From assembly GCA_949358305.1 (NCBI GenBank), contig OX442317.1, positions 13,274,186 to 13,334,185 of the forward strand: DNA of 60,000 bases, in the 5' to 3' direction. The notes below the pieces were generated by a model. That model did no database searches. It was not told the DNA's origin and saw only the letters and a program-made list of their open reading frames with translations. This DNA is from Strigamia acuminata. Lineage: Eukaryota > Arthropoda > Chilopoda > Geophilomorpha > Linotaeniidae. Positions 1 to 15,000 of this stretch are shown piece by piece; the stretch's first letter is position 1; each line of letters begins with the position of its first letter. The translations under genes were made by a program, and so were the position numbers.

Positions 1-3000
1 GACATCACAGTTGACTTAGCACAAACACCACAAAACAATGTCTCTGAATGTTCTGAAATAGTGTTTAAACCTTAGTAGAAGGCTTCAATGTAAGTTTTAG
101 CAACATCCAAGCAATGATTTGGGAGAATAGACTTTTGATCTCATCACAGTTGACTTAGCACAAACATCACAAGACCAATGTCTCTGAATGTTTTGAAATA
201 GTGTTTAAACCTTAGTAAAAAGCTTTAATGTAAGTTTTAGCAACATCCAAGCAATGATTTGGGAGAATAGACTTTTGATCTCATCACAGTTGACTTAGCA
301 CAAACACCACAAGACCAATGTCTCTGAATGTTCTGAAATAGTGTTTAAACCTTAGTAGAAGGCTTCAATGTAAGTTTTAGCAACATCCAAGCAATGATTT
401 GGAAGAATAAACTTTTGATCCCATTTGACATCACAGTTGACTTAGCACAAACATCACAAGACCAATGTTTCTGAATGTTCTGAAATAGTGTTTAAACCTT
501 AGTAGAAAGCTTCAATGTAAGTTTTAGCAACATCCAAGCAATAATTTGAAAGAATAAACTTTTGATCTCATTTGACGTCACAGTTGACTTAGCACAAACA
601 CCACAAGACCAATGTGTCTGAATGTTCTGAAATAGTGTTTAAACCTTAGTAGAAGGCTTCAATGTAAGTTTTAGCAACATCCAAGCAATGATTTTGGAGA
701 ATAGACTTTTGATCTCATCACAGTTGACTTAGCACAAACATCACAAGACCAATGTCTCTGAATGTTCTGAAATAGTGTTTAAACCTTAGTAGAAAGCTTT
801 AATGTAAGTTTTAGCAACATCCAAGCAATGATTTGAAAGAATAAACTTTTGATCTCATTTGACATCACAGTTGACTTAGCACAAACATCACAAGACCAAT
901 GTCTCTGAATGTTCTGAAATAGTGTTTAAACCTTAGTAGAAAGCTTCAATGTAAGTTTTAGCAACATCCAAGCAATAATTTGAAAGAATAAACTTTTGAT
1001 CTCATTTGACGTCACAGTTGACTTAGCACAAACACCACAAGACCAATGTCTCTGAATGTTTAGAAATAGTGTTTAAACCTTAGTAGAAGGCTTCAATGTA
1101 AGTGTTAGCAACATCCAAGCAATAATTTGAAAGAATAAACTTTTGATCTCATTTGACGTCACAGTTGACTTAGCACAAACACCACAAGACCAATGTCTCT
1201 GAATGTTTAGAAATAGTGTTTAAACCTTAGTAGAAGGCTTCAATGTAAGTTTTAGCAACATCCAAGCAATGATTTGGAAGAATAAACTTTTGATCCCATT
1301 TGACATCACAGTTGACTTAGCACAAACATCACAAGACCAATGTTTCTGAATGTTCTGAAATAGTGTTTAAACCTTAGTAGAAAGCTTCAATGTAAGTTTT
1401 AGCAACATCCAAGCAATAATTTGAAAGAATAAACTTTTGATCTCATTTGACGTCACAGTTGACTTAGCACAAACACCACAAGACCAATGTGTCTGAATGT
1501 TCTGAAATAGTGTTTAAACCTTAGTAGAAGGCTTCAATGTAAGTTTTAGCAACATCCAAGCAATGATTTTGGAGAATAGACTTTTGATCTCATCACAGTT
1601 GACTTAGCACAAACATCACAAGACCAATGTCTCTGAATGTTCTGAAATAGTGTTTAAACCTTAGTAGAAAGCTTTAATATAAGTTTTAGCAACATCCAAG
1701 CAATGATTTGAAAGAATAAACTTTTGATCTCATTTGACATCACAGTTGACTTAGCACAAACATCACAAGACCAATGTCTCTGAATGTTCTGAAATAGTGT
1801 TTAAACCTTAGTAGAAGGCTTCAATGTAAGTTTTAGCAACATCCAAGCAATGATTTGGAAGAATAAACTTTTGATCCCATTTGACATCACAGTTGACTTA
1901 GCACAAACATCACAAGACCAATGTTTCTGAATGTTCTGAAATAGTGTTTAAACCTTAGTAGAAAGCTTCAATGTAAGTTTTAGCAACATCCAAGCAATAA
2001 TTTGAAAGAATAAACTTTTGATCTCATTTGACGTCACAGTTGACTTAGCACAAACACCACAAGACCAATGTGTCTGAATGTTCTGAAATAGTGTTTAAAC
2101 CTTAGTAGAAGGCTTCAATGTAAGTTTTAGCAACATCCAAGCAATGATTTTGGAGAATAGACTTTTGATCTCATCACAGTTGACTTAGCACAAACATCAC
2201 AAGACCAATGTCTCTGAATGTTCTGAAATAGTGTTTAAACCTTAGTAGAAAGCTTTAATGTAAGTTTTAGCAACATCCAAGCAATGATTTGAAAGAATAA
2301 ACTTTTGATCTCATTTGACATCACAGTTGACTTAGCACAAACATCACAAGACCAATGTCTCTGAATGTTCTGAAATAGTGTTTAAACCTTAGTAGAAAGC
2401 TTCAATGTAAGTTTTAGCAACATCCAAGCAATAATTTGAAAGAATAAACTTTTGATCTCATTTGACGTCACAGTTGACTTAGCACAAACACCACAAGACC
2501 AATGTCTCTGAATGTTTAGAAATAGTGTTTAAACCTTAGTAGAAGGCTTCAATGTAAGTGTTAGCAACATCCAAGCAATAATTTGAAAGAATAAACTTTT
2601 GATCTCATTTGACGTCACAGTTGACTTAGCACAAACACCACAAGACCAATGTCTCTGAATGTTTAGAAATAGTGTTTAAACCTTAGTAGAAGGCTTCAAT
2701 GTAAGTTTTAGCAACATCCAAGCAATGATTTGGAAGAATAAACTTTTGATCCCATTTGACATCACAGTTGACTTAGCACAAACATCACAAGACCAATGTT
2801 TCTGAATGTTCTGAAATAGTGTTTAAACCTTAGTAGAAAGCTTCAATGTAAGTTTTAGCAACATCCAAGCAATAATTTGAAAGAATAAACTTTTGATCTC
2901 ATTTGACGTCACAGTTGACTTAGCACAAACACCACAAGACCAATGTGTCTGAATGTTCTGAAATAGTGTTTAAACCTTAGTAGAAGGCTTCAATGTAAGT

Positions 3001-6000
3001 TTTAGCAACATCCAAGCAATGATTTTGGAGAATAGACTTTTGATCTCATCACAGTTGACTTAGCACAAACATCACAAGACCAATGTCTCTGAATGTTCTG
3101 AAATAGTGTTTAAACCTTAGTAGAAAGCTTTAATATAAGTTTTAGCAACATCCAAGCAATGATTTGAAAGAATAAACTTTTGATCTCATTTGACATCACA
3201 GTTGACTTAGCACAAACATCACAAGACCAATGTCTCTGAATGTTCTGAAATAGTGTTTAAACCTTAGTAGAAGGCTTCAATGTAAGTTTTAGCAACATCC
3301 AAGCAATGATTTGGAAGAATAAACTTTTGATCCCATTTGACATCACAGTTGACTTAGCACAAACATCACAAGACCAATGTTTCTGAATGTTCTGAAATAG
3401 TGTTTAAACCTTAGTAGAAAGCTTCAATGTAAGTTTTAGCAACATCCAAGCAATAATTTGAAAGAATAAACTTTTGATCTCATTTGACGTCACAGTTGAC
3501 TTAGCACAAACACCACAAGACCAATGTCTCTGAATGTTTAGAAATAGTGTTTAAACCTTAGTAGAAGGCTTCAATGTAAGTGTTAGCAACATCCAAGCAA
3601 TAATTTGAAAGAATAAACTTTTGATCTCATTTGACATCACAGTTGACTTAGCACAAACACCACAAACCAATGTCTCTGAATGTTCTGAAATAGTGTTTAA
3701 ACCTTAGTAGAAGGCTTCAATGTAAGTTTTAGCAACATCCAAGCAATGATTTGGGAGAATAGACTTTTGATCTCATCACAGTTGACTTAGCACAAACACC
3801 ACAAGACCAATGTCTCTGAATGTTTAGAAATAGTGTTTAAACCTTAGTAGAAGGCTTCAATGTAAGTGTTAGCAACATCCAAGCAATAATTTGAAAGAAT
3901 AAACTTTTGATCTCATTTGACATCACAGTTGACTTAGCACAAACACCACAAAACAATGTCTCTGAATGTTCTGAAATAGTGTTTAAACCTTAGTAGAAGG
4001 CTTCAATGTAAGTTTTAGCAACATCCAAGCAATGATTTGGGAGAATAGACTTTTGATCTCATCACAGTTGACTTAGCACAAACATCACAAGACCAATGTC
4101 TCTGAATGTTTTGAAATAGTGTTTAAACCTTAGTAAAAAGCTTTAATGTAAGTTTTAGCAACATCCAAGCAATGATTTGGGAGAATAGACTTTTGATCTC
4201 ATCACAGTTGACTTAGCACAAACACCACAAGACCAATGTCTCTAAATGTTCTGAAATAGTGTTTAAACCTTAGTAGACGGCTTCAATGTAAGTTTTAGCA
4301 ACATCCAAGCAATGATTTGGGAGAATAGACTTTTGATCTCATCACAGTTGACTTAGCACAAACACCACAAGACCAATGTGTCTGAATGTTCTGAAATAGT
4401 GTTTAAACCTTAGTAGAAGGCTTCAATGTAAGTTTTAGCAACATCCAAGCAATGATTTGGAAGAATAAACTTTTGATCCCATTTGACATCACAGTTGACT
4501 TAGCACAAACATCACAAGACCAATGTTTCTGAATGTTCTGAAATAGTGTTTAAACCTTAGTAGAAGGCTTCAATGTAAGTTTTAGCAACATCCAAGCAAT
4601 GATTTGGAAGAATAAACTTTTGATCCCATTTGACATCACAGTTGACTTAGCACAAACATCACAAGACCAATGTTTCTGAATGTTCTGAAATAGTGTTTAA
4701 ACCTTAGTAGAAAGCTTCAATGTAAGTTTTAGCAACATCCAAGCAATAATTTGAAAGAATAAACTTTTGATCTCATTTGACGTCACAGTTGACTTAGCAC
4801 AAACACCACAAGACCAATGTGTCTGAATGTTCTGAAATAGTGTTTAAACCTTAGTAGAAGGCTTCAATGTAAGTTTTAGCAACATCCAAGCAATGATTTT
4901 GGAGAATAGACTTTTGATCTCATCACAGTTGACTTAGCACAAACATCACAAGACCAATGTCTCTGAATGTTCTGAAATAGTGTTTAAACCTTAGTAGAAA
5001 GCTTTAATGTAAGTTTTAGCAACATCCAAGCAATGATTTGAAAGAATAAACTTTTGATCTCATTTGACATCACAGTTGACTTAGCACAAACATCACAAGA
5101 CCAATGTCTCTGAATGTTCTGAAATAGTGTTTAAACCTTAGTAGAAGGCTTCAATGTAAGTTTTAGCAACATCCAAGCAATGATTTGGAAGAATAAACTT
5201 TTGATCCCATTTGACATCACAGTTGACTTAGCACAAACATCACAAGACCAATGTTTCTGAATGTTCTGAAATAGTGTTTAAACCTTAGTAGAAAGCTTCA
5301 ATGTAAGTTTTAGCAACATCCAAGCAATAATTTGAAAGAATAAACTTTTGATCTCATTTGACGTCACAGTTGACTTAGCACAAACACCACAAGACCAATG
5401 TCTCTGAATGTTTAGAAATAGTGTTTAAACCTTAGTAGAAGGCTTCAATGTAAGTGTTAGCAACATCCAAGCAATAATTTGAAATAATAAACTTTTGATC
5501 TCATTTGACATCACAGTTGACTTAGCACAAACACCACAAACCAATGTCTCTGAATGTTCTGAAATAGTGTTTAAACCTTAGTAGAAGGCTTCAATGTAAG
5601 TTTTAGCAACATCCAAGCAATGATTTGGGAGAATAGACTTTTGATCTCATCACAGTTGACTTAGCACAAACATCACAAGACCAATGTCTCTGAATGTTTT
5701 GAAATAGTGTTTAAACCTTAGTAGAAAGCTTTAATGTAAGTTTTAGCAACATCCAAGCAATGATTTGGGAGAATAGACTTTTGATCTCATCACAGTTGAC
5801 TTAGCACAAACATCACAAGACCAATGTCTCTGAATGTTCTGAAATAGTGTTTAAACCTTAGTAGAAAGCTTTAATGTAAGTTTTAGCAACATCCAAGAAA
5901 TGATTTGGGAAAATAGACTTTTGATCTCATCACAGTTGACTTAGCACAAACACCACAAGACCAATGTCTCTAAATGTTCTGAAATAGTGTTTAAACCTTA

Positions 6001-9000
6001 GTAGACGACTTCAATGTAAGTTTTAGCAACATCCAAGCAATGATTTGGGAGAATAGACTTTTGATCTCATCACAGTTGACTTAGCACAAACACCACAAGA
6101 CCAATGTCTCTGAATGTTTAGAAATAGTGTTTAAACCTTAGTAGAAGGCTTCAATGTAAGTGTTAGCAACATCCAAGCAATAATTTGAAAGAATAAACTT
6201 TTGATCTCATTTGACATCACAGTTGACTTAGCACAAACACCACAAGACCAATGTCTCTGAATGTTCTGAAATAGTGTTTAAACTTTAGTAGAAAGCTTTA
6301 ATGTAAGTTTTAGCAACATCCAAGCAATGATTTGAAAGAATAAACTTTTGATCTCATTTGACATCACAGTTGACTTAGCACAAACATCACAAGACCAATG
6401 TCTCTGAATGTTCTGAAATAGTGTTTAAACCTTAGTAGAAGGCTTCAATGTAAGTTTTAGCAACATCCAAGCAATGATTTGGAAGAATAAACTTTTGATC
6501 CCATTTGACATCACAGTTGACTTAGCACAAACATCACAAGACCAATGTTTCTGAATGTTCTGAAATAGTGTTTAAACCTTAGTAGAAAGCTTCAATGTAA
6601 GTTTTAGCAACATCCAAGCAATAATTTGAAAGAATAAACTTTTGATCTCATTTGACGTCACAGTTGACTTAGCACAAACACCACAAGACCAATGTCTCTG
6701 AATGTTTAGAAATAGTGTTTAAACCTTAGTAGAAGGCTTCAATGTAAGTGTTAGCAACATCCAAGCAATAATTTGAAAGAATAAACTTTTGATCTCATTT
6801 GACATCACAGTTGACTTAGCACAAACACCACAAACCAATGTCTCTGAATGTTCTGAAATAGTGTTTAAACCTTAGTAGAAGGCTTCAATGTAAGTTTTAG
6901 CAACATCCAAGCAATGATTTGGGAGAATAGACTTTTGATCTCATCACAGTTGACTTAGCACAAACACCACAAGACCAATGTCTCTGAATGTTTAGAAATA
7001 GTGTTTAAACCTTAGTAGAAGGCTTCAATGTAAGTGTTAGCAACATCCAAGCAATAATTTGAAAGAATAAACTTTTGATCTCATTTGACATCACAGTTGA
7101 CTTAGCACAAACACCACAAACCAATGTCTCTGAATGTTCTGAAATAGTGTTTAAACCTTAGTAGAAGGCTTCAATGTAAGTTTTAGCAACATCCAAGCAA
7201 TGATTTGGAAGAATAGACTTTTGATTTCATCACAGTTGACTTAGCACAAACATCACAAGACCAATGTCTCTGAATGTTTTGAAATAGTGTTTAAACCTTA
7301 GTAGAAAGCTTTAATGTAAGTTTTAGCAACATCCAAGCAATGATTTGGGAGAATAGACTTTTGATCTCATCACAGTTGACTTAGCACAAACATCACAAGA
7401 CCAATGTCTCTGAATGTTCTGAAATAGTGTTTAAACCTTAGTAGAAAGCTTTAATGTAAGTTTTAGCAACATCCAAGAAATGATTTGGGAAAATAGACTT
7501 TTGATCTCATCACAGTTGACTTAGCACAAACACCACAAGACCAATGTCTCTAAATGTTCTGAAATAGTGTTTAAACCTTAGTAGACGGCTTCAATGTAAG
7601 TTTTAGCAACATCCAAGCAATGATTTGGGAGAATAGACTTTTGATCTCATCACAGTTGACTTAGCACAAACACCACAAGACCAATGTCTCTGAATGTTTA
7701 GAAATAGTGTTTAAACCTTAGTAGAAGGCTTCAATGTAAGTGTTAGCAACATCCAAGCAATAATTTGAAAGAATAAACTTTTGATCTCATTTGACATCAC
7801 AGTTGACTTAGCACAAACACCACAAGACCAATGTCTCTGAATGTTCTGAAATAGTGTTTAAACTTTAGTAGAAAGCTTTAATGTAAGTTTTAGCAACATC
7901 CAAGCAATGATTTGAAAGAATAAACTTTTGATCTCATTTGACATCACAGTTGACTTAGCACAAACATCACAAGACCAATGTCTCTGAATGTTCTGAAATA
8001 GTGTTTAAACCTTAGTAGAAGGCTTCAATGTAAGTTTTAGCAACATCCAAGCAATGATTTGGAAGAATAAACTTTTGATCCCATTTGACATCACAGTTGA
8101 CTTAGCACAAACATCACAAGACCAATGTTTCTGAATGTTCTGAAATAGTGTTTAAACCTTAGTAGAAAGCTTCAATGTAAGTTTTAGCAACATCCAAGCA
8201 ATAATTTGAAAGAATAAACTTTTGATCTCATTTGACGTCACAGTTGACTTAGCCCAAACACCACAAGACCAATGTCTCTGAATGTTTAGAAATAGTGTTT
8301 AAACCTTAGTAGAAGGCTTCAATGTAAGTGTTAGCAACATCCAAGCAATAATTTGAAAGAATAAACTTTTGATCTCATTTGACATCACAGTTGACTTAGC
8401 ACAAACATCACAAGACCAATGTCTCTGAATGTTCTGAAATAGTGTTTAAACCTTAGTAGAAGGCTTCAATGTAAGTTTTAGCAACATCCAAGCAATGATT
8501 TGGAAGAATAAACTTTTGATCCCATTTGACATCACAGTTGACTTAGCACAAACATCACAAGACCAATGTTTCTGAATGTTCTGAAATAGTGTTTAAACCT
8601 TAGTAGAAAGCTTCAATGTAAGTTTTAGCAACATCCAAGCAATAATTTGAAAGAATAAACTTTTGATCTCATTTGACGTCACAGTTGACTTAGCACAAAC
8701 ACCACAAGACCAATGTCTCTGAATGTTTAGAAATAGTGTTTAAACCTTAGTAGAAGGCTTCAATGTAAGTGTTAGCAACATCCAAGCAATAATTTGAAAG
8801 AATAAACTTTTGATCTCATTTGACATCACAGTTGACTTAGCACAAACACCACAAACCAATGTCTCTGAATGTTCTGAAATAGTGTTTAAACCTTAGTAGA
8901 AGGCTTCAATGTAAGTTTTAGCAACATCCAAGCAATGATTTGGGAGAATAGACTTTTGATCTCATCACAGTTGACTTAGCACAAACACCACAAGACCAAT

Positions 9001-12000
9001 GTCTCTGAATGTTTAGAAATAGTGTTTAAACCTTAGTAGAAGGCTTCAATGTAAGTGTTAGCAACATCCAAGCAATAATTTGAAAGAATAAACTTTTGAT
9101 CTCATTTGACATCACAGTTGACTTAGCACAAACACCACAAACCAATGTCTCTGAATGTTCTGAAATAGTGTTTAAACCTTAGTAGAAAGCTTTAATGTAA
9201 GTTTTAGCAACATCCAAGCAATGATTTGGGAGAATAGACTTTTGATCTCATCACAGTTGACTTAGCACAAACATCACAAGACCAATGTCTCTGAATGTTT
9301 TGAAATAGTGTTTAAACCTTAGTAGAAAGCTTTAATGTAAGTTTTAGCAACATCCAAGCAATGATTTTGGAGAATAGACTTTTGATCTCATCACAGTTGA
9401 CTTAGCACAAACATCACAAGACCAATGTCTCTGAATGTTCTGAAATAGTGTTTAAACCTTAGTAGAAAGCTTTAATGTAAGTTTTAGCAACATCCAAGCA
9501 ATGATTTGAAAGAATAAACTTTTGATCTCATTTGACATCACAGTTGACTTAGCACAAACATCACAAGACCAATGTCTCTGAATGTTCTGAAATAGTGTTT
9601 AAACCTTAGTAGAAGGCTTCAATGTAAGTTTTAGCAACATCCAAGCAATGATTTGGAAGAATAAACTTTTGATCCCATTTGACATCACAGTTGACTTAGC
9701 ACAAACATCACAAGACCAATGTTTCTGAATGTTCTAAAATAGTGTTTAAACCTTAGTAGAAAGCTTCAATGTAAGTTTTAGCAACATCCAAGCAATAATT
9801 TGAAAGAATAAACTTTTGATCTCATTTGACGTCACAGTTGACTTAGCACAAACACCACAAGACCAATGTCTCTGAATGTTTAGAAATAGTGTTTAAACCT
9901 TAGTAGAAGGCTTCAATGTAAGTGTTAGCAACATCCAAGCAATAATTTGAAAGAATAAATTTTTGATCTCATTTGACATCACAGTTGACTTAGCACAAAC
10001 ACCACAAACCAATGTCTCTGAATGTTCTGAAATAGTGTTTAAACCTTAGTAGAAAGCTTTAATGTAAGTTTTAGCAACATCCAAGCAATGATTTGGGAGA
10101 ATAGACTTTTGATCTCATCACAGTTGACTTAGCACAAACATCACAAGACCAATGTCTCTGAATGTTCTGAAATAGTGTTTAAACCTTAGTAGAAAGCTTT
10201 AATGTAAGTTTTAGCAACATCCAAGAAATGATTTGGGAAAATAGACTTTTGATCTCATCACAGTTGACTTAGCACAAACACCACAAGACCAATGTCTCTG
10301 AATGTTCTGAAATAGTGTTTAAACCTTAGTAGAAGGCTTCAATGTTAGTTTTAGCAACATCCAAGCAATAATTTGAAAGAATAAACTTTTGATCTCATTT
10401 GACATCACAGTTGACTTAGCACAAACACCACAAACCAATGTCTCTGAATGTTCTGAAATAGTGTTTAAACCTTAGTAGAAGGCTTCAATGTAAGTTTTAG
10501 CAACATCCAAGCAATGATTTGGAAGAATAGACTTTTGATCTCATCACAGTTGACTTAGCACAAACACCACAAGACCAATGTCTCTGAATGTTTAGAAATA
10601 GTGTTTAAACCTTAGTAGAAGGCTTCAATGTAAGTGTTAGCAACATCCAAGCATTAATTTGAAAGAATAAACTTTTGATCTCATTTGACATCACAGTTGA
10701 CTTAGCACAAACACCACAAACCAATGTCTCTGAATGTTCTGAAATAGTAATTAAACCTTAGTAGAAGGCTTCAATGTAAGTTTTAGCAACATCCAAGCAA
10801 TGATTTGGGAGAATAGACTTTTGATCTCATCACAGTTGACTTAGCACAAACATCACAAGACCAATGTCTCTGAATGTTTTGAAATAGTGTTTAAACCTTA
10901 GTAGAAAGCTTTAATGTAAGTTTTAGCAACATCCAAGCAATGATTTGGGAGAATAGACTTTTGATCTCATCACAGTTGACTTAGCACAAACATCACAAGA
11001 CCAATGTCTCTGAATGTTTTGAAATAGTGTTTAAACCTTAGTAGAAAGCTTTAATGTAAGTTTTAGCAACATCCAACAAATGATTTGGGAAAATAGACTT
11101 TTGATCTCATCACAGTTGACTTAGCACAAACACCACAAGACCAATGTCTCTAAATGTTCTGAAATAGTGTTTAAACCTTAGTAGACAGCTTCAATGTAAG
11201 TTTTAGCAACATCTAAGCAATGATTTGGGAGAATAGACTTTTGATCTCATCACAGTTGACTTAGCACAAACACCACAAGACCAATGTCTCTGAATGTTCT
11301 GAAATAGTGTTTAAACTTTAGTAGAAAGCTTTAATGTAAGTTTTAGCAACATCCAAGCAATGATTTGAAAGAATAAACTTTTGATCTCATTTGACATCAC
11401 AGTTGACTTAGCACAAACATCACAAGACCAATGTCTCTGAATGTTCTGAAATAGTGTTTAAACCTTAGTAGAAGGCTTCAATGTAAGTTTTAGCAACATC
11501 CAAGCAATGATTTGGAAGAATAAACTTTTGATCCCATTTGACATCACAGTTGACTTAGCACAAACATCACAAGACCAATGTTTCTGAATGTTCTGAAATA
11601 GTGTTTAAACCTTAGTAGAAAGCTTCAATGTAAGTTTTAGCAACATCCAAGCAATGATTTGAAAGAATAAACTTTTGATCTCATTTGACGTCACAGTTGA
11701 CTTAGCACAAACACCACAAGACCAATGTGTCTGAATGTTCTGAAATAGTGTTTAAACCTTAGTAGAAGGCTTCAATGTAAGTTTTAGCAACATCCAAGCA
11801 ATGATTTGGGAGAATAGACTTTTGATCTCATCACAGTTGACTTAGCACAAACATCACAAGACCAATGTCTCTGAATGTTTTGAAATAGTGTTTAAACCTT
11901 AGTAGAAAGCTTTAATGTAAGTTTTAGCAACATCCAAGCAATGATTTGGGAGAATAGACTTTTGATCTCATCACAGTTGACTTAGCACAAACATCACAAG

Positions 12001-15000
12001 ACCAATGTCTCTGAATGTTCTGAAATAGTGTTTAAACCTTAGTAGAAAGTTTTAATGTAAGTTTTAGCAACATCCAAGAAATGATTTGGGAAAATAAACT
12101 TTTGATCTCATCACAGTTGACTTAGCACAAACACCACAAGACCAATGTCTCTAAATGCTCTGAAATAGTGTTTAAACCTTAGTAGACGGCTTCAATGTAA
12201 GTTTTAGCAACATCCAAGCAATGATTTGGGAGAATAGACTTTTGATCTCATCACAGTTGACTTAGCACAAACACCACAAGACCAATGTCTCTGAATGTTC
12301 TGAAATAGTGTTTAAACTTTAGTAGAAAGCTTTAATGTAAGTTTTAGCAACATCCAAGCAATGATTTGAAAGAATAAACTTTTGATCTCATTTGACATCA
12401 CAGTTGACTTAGCACAAACATCACAAGACCAATGTCTCTGAATGTTCTGAAATAGTGTTTAAACCTTAGTAGAAGGCTTCAATGTAAGTTTTAGCAACAT
12501 CCAAGCAATGATTTGGAAGAATAAACTTTTGATCCCATTTGACATCACAGTTGACTTAGCACAAACATCACAAGACCAATGTTTCTGAATGTTCTGAAAT
12601 AGTGTTTAAACCTTAGTAGAAAGCTTCAATGTAAGTTTTAGCAACATCCAAGCAATAATTTGAAAGAATAAACTTTTGATCTCATTTGACGTCACAGTTG
12701 ACTTAGCACAAACACCACAAGACCAATGTGTCTGAATGTTCTGAAATAGTGTTTAAACCTTAGTAGAAAACTTCAATGTAAGTTTTAGCAACATCCAAGC
12801 AATGATTTTGGAGAATAGACTTTTGATCTCATCACAGTTGACTTAGCACAAACATCACAAGACCAATGTCTCTGAATGTTCTGAAATAGTGTTTAAACCT
12901 TAGTAGAAAGCTTTAATGTAAGTTTTAGCAACATCCAAGCAATGATTTGAAAGAATAAACTTTTGATCTCATTTGACATCACAGTTGACTTAGCACAAAC
13001 ATCACAAGACCAATGTCTCTGAATGTTCTGAAATAGTGTTTAAACCTTAGTAGAAGGCTTCAATGTAAGTTTTAGCAACATCCAAGCAATGATTTGGAAG
13101 AATAAACTTTTGATCCCATTTGACATCACAGTTGACTTAGCACAAACATCACAAGACCAATGTTTCTGAATGTTCTGAAATAGTGTTTAAACCTTAGTAG
13201 AAAGCTTCAATGTAAGTTTTAGCAACATCCAAGCAATAATTTGAAAGAATAAACTTTTGATCTCATTTGACGTCACAGTTGACTTAGCACAAACACCACA
13301 AGACCAATGTCTCTGAATGTTTAGAAATAGTGTTTAAACCTTAGTAGAAGGCTTCAATGTAAGTGTTAGCAACATCCAAGCAATAATTTGAAAGAATAAA
13401 CTTTTGATCTCATTTGACATCACAGTTGACTTAGCACAAACACCACAAACCAATGTCTCTGAATGTTCTGAAATAGTGTATAAACCTTAGTAGAAGGCTT
13501 CAATGTAAGTTTTAGCAACATCCAAGCAATGATTTGGGAGAATAGACTTTTGATCTCATCACAGTTGACTTAGCACAAACACCACAAGACCAATGTCTCT
13601 GAATGTTTAGAAATAGTGTTTAAACCTTAGTAGAAGGCTTCAATGTAAGTGTTAGCAACATCCAAGCAATAATTTGAAAGAATAAACTTTTGATCTCATT
13701 GACATCACAGTTGACTTAGCACAAACACCACAAACCAATGTCTCTGAATGTTCTGAAATAGTGTTTAAACCTTAGTAGAAAGTTTTAATGTAAGTTTTAG
13801 CAACATCCAAGAAATGATTTGGGAAAATAAACTTTTGATCTCATCACAGTTGACTTAGCACAAACACCACAAGACCAATGTCTCTAAATGCTCTGAAATA
13901 GTGTTTAAACCTTAGTAGACGGCTTCAATGTAAGTTTTAGCAACATCCAAGCAATGATTTGGGAGAATAGACTTTTGATCTCATCACAGTTGACTTAGCA
14001 CAAACACCACAAGACCAATGTCTCTGAATGTTCTGAAATAGTGTTTAAACTTTAGTAGAAAGCTTTAATGTAAGTTTTAGCAACATCCAAGCAATGATTT
14101 GAAAGAATAAACTTTTGATCTCATTTGACATCACAGTTGACTTAGCACAAACATCACAAGACCAATGTCTCTGAATGTTCTGAAATAGTGTTTAAACCTT
14201 AGTAGAAGGCTTCAATGTAAGTTTTAGCAACATCCAAGCAATGATTTGGAAGAATAAACTTTTGATCCCATTTGACATCACAGTTGACTTAGCACAAACA
14301 TCACAAGACCAATGTTTCTGAATGTTCTGAAATAGTGTTTAAACCTTAGTAGAAAGCTTCAATGTAAGTTTTAGCAACATCCAAGCAATAATTTGAAAGA
14401 ATAAACTTTTGATCTCATTTGACGTCACAGTTGACTTAGCACAAACACCACAAGACCAATGTGTCTGAATGTTCTGAAATAGTGTTTAAACCTTAGTAGA
14501 AAACTTCAATGTAAGTTTTAGCAACATCCAAGCAATGATTTTGGAGAATAGACTTTTGATCTCATCACAGTTGACTTAGCACAAACATCACAAGACCAAT
14601 GTCTCTGAATGTTCTGAAATAGTGTTTAAACCTTAGTAGAAAGCTTTAATGTAAGTTTTAGCAACATCCAAGCAATGATTTGAAAGAATAAACTTTTGAT
14701 CTCATTTGACATCACAGTTGACTTAGCACAAACATCACAAGACCAATGTCTCTGAATGTTCTGAAATAGTGTTTAAACCTTAGTAGAAGGCTTCAATGTA
14801 AGTTTTAGCAACATCCAAGCAATGATTTGGAAGAATAAACTTTTGATCCCATTTGACATCACAGTTGACTTAGCACAAACATCACAAGACCAATGTTTCT
14901 GAATGTTCTGAAATAGTGTTTAAACCTTAGTAGAAAGCTTCAATGTAAGTTTTAGCAACATCCAAGCAATAATTTGAAAGAATAAACTTTTGATCTCATT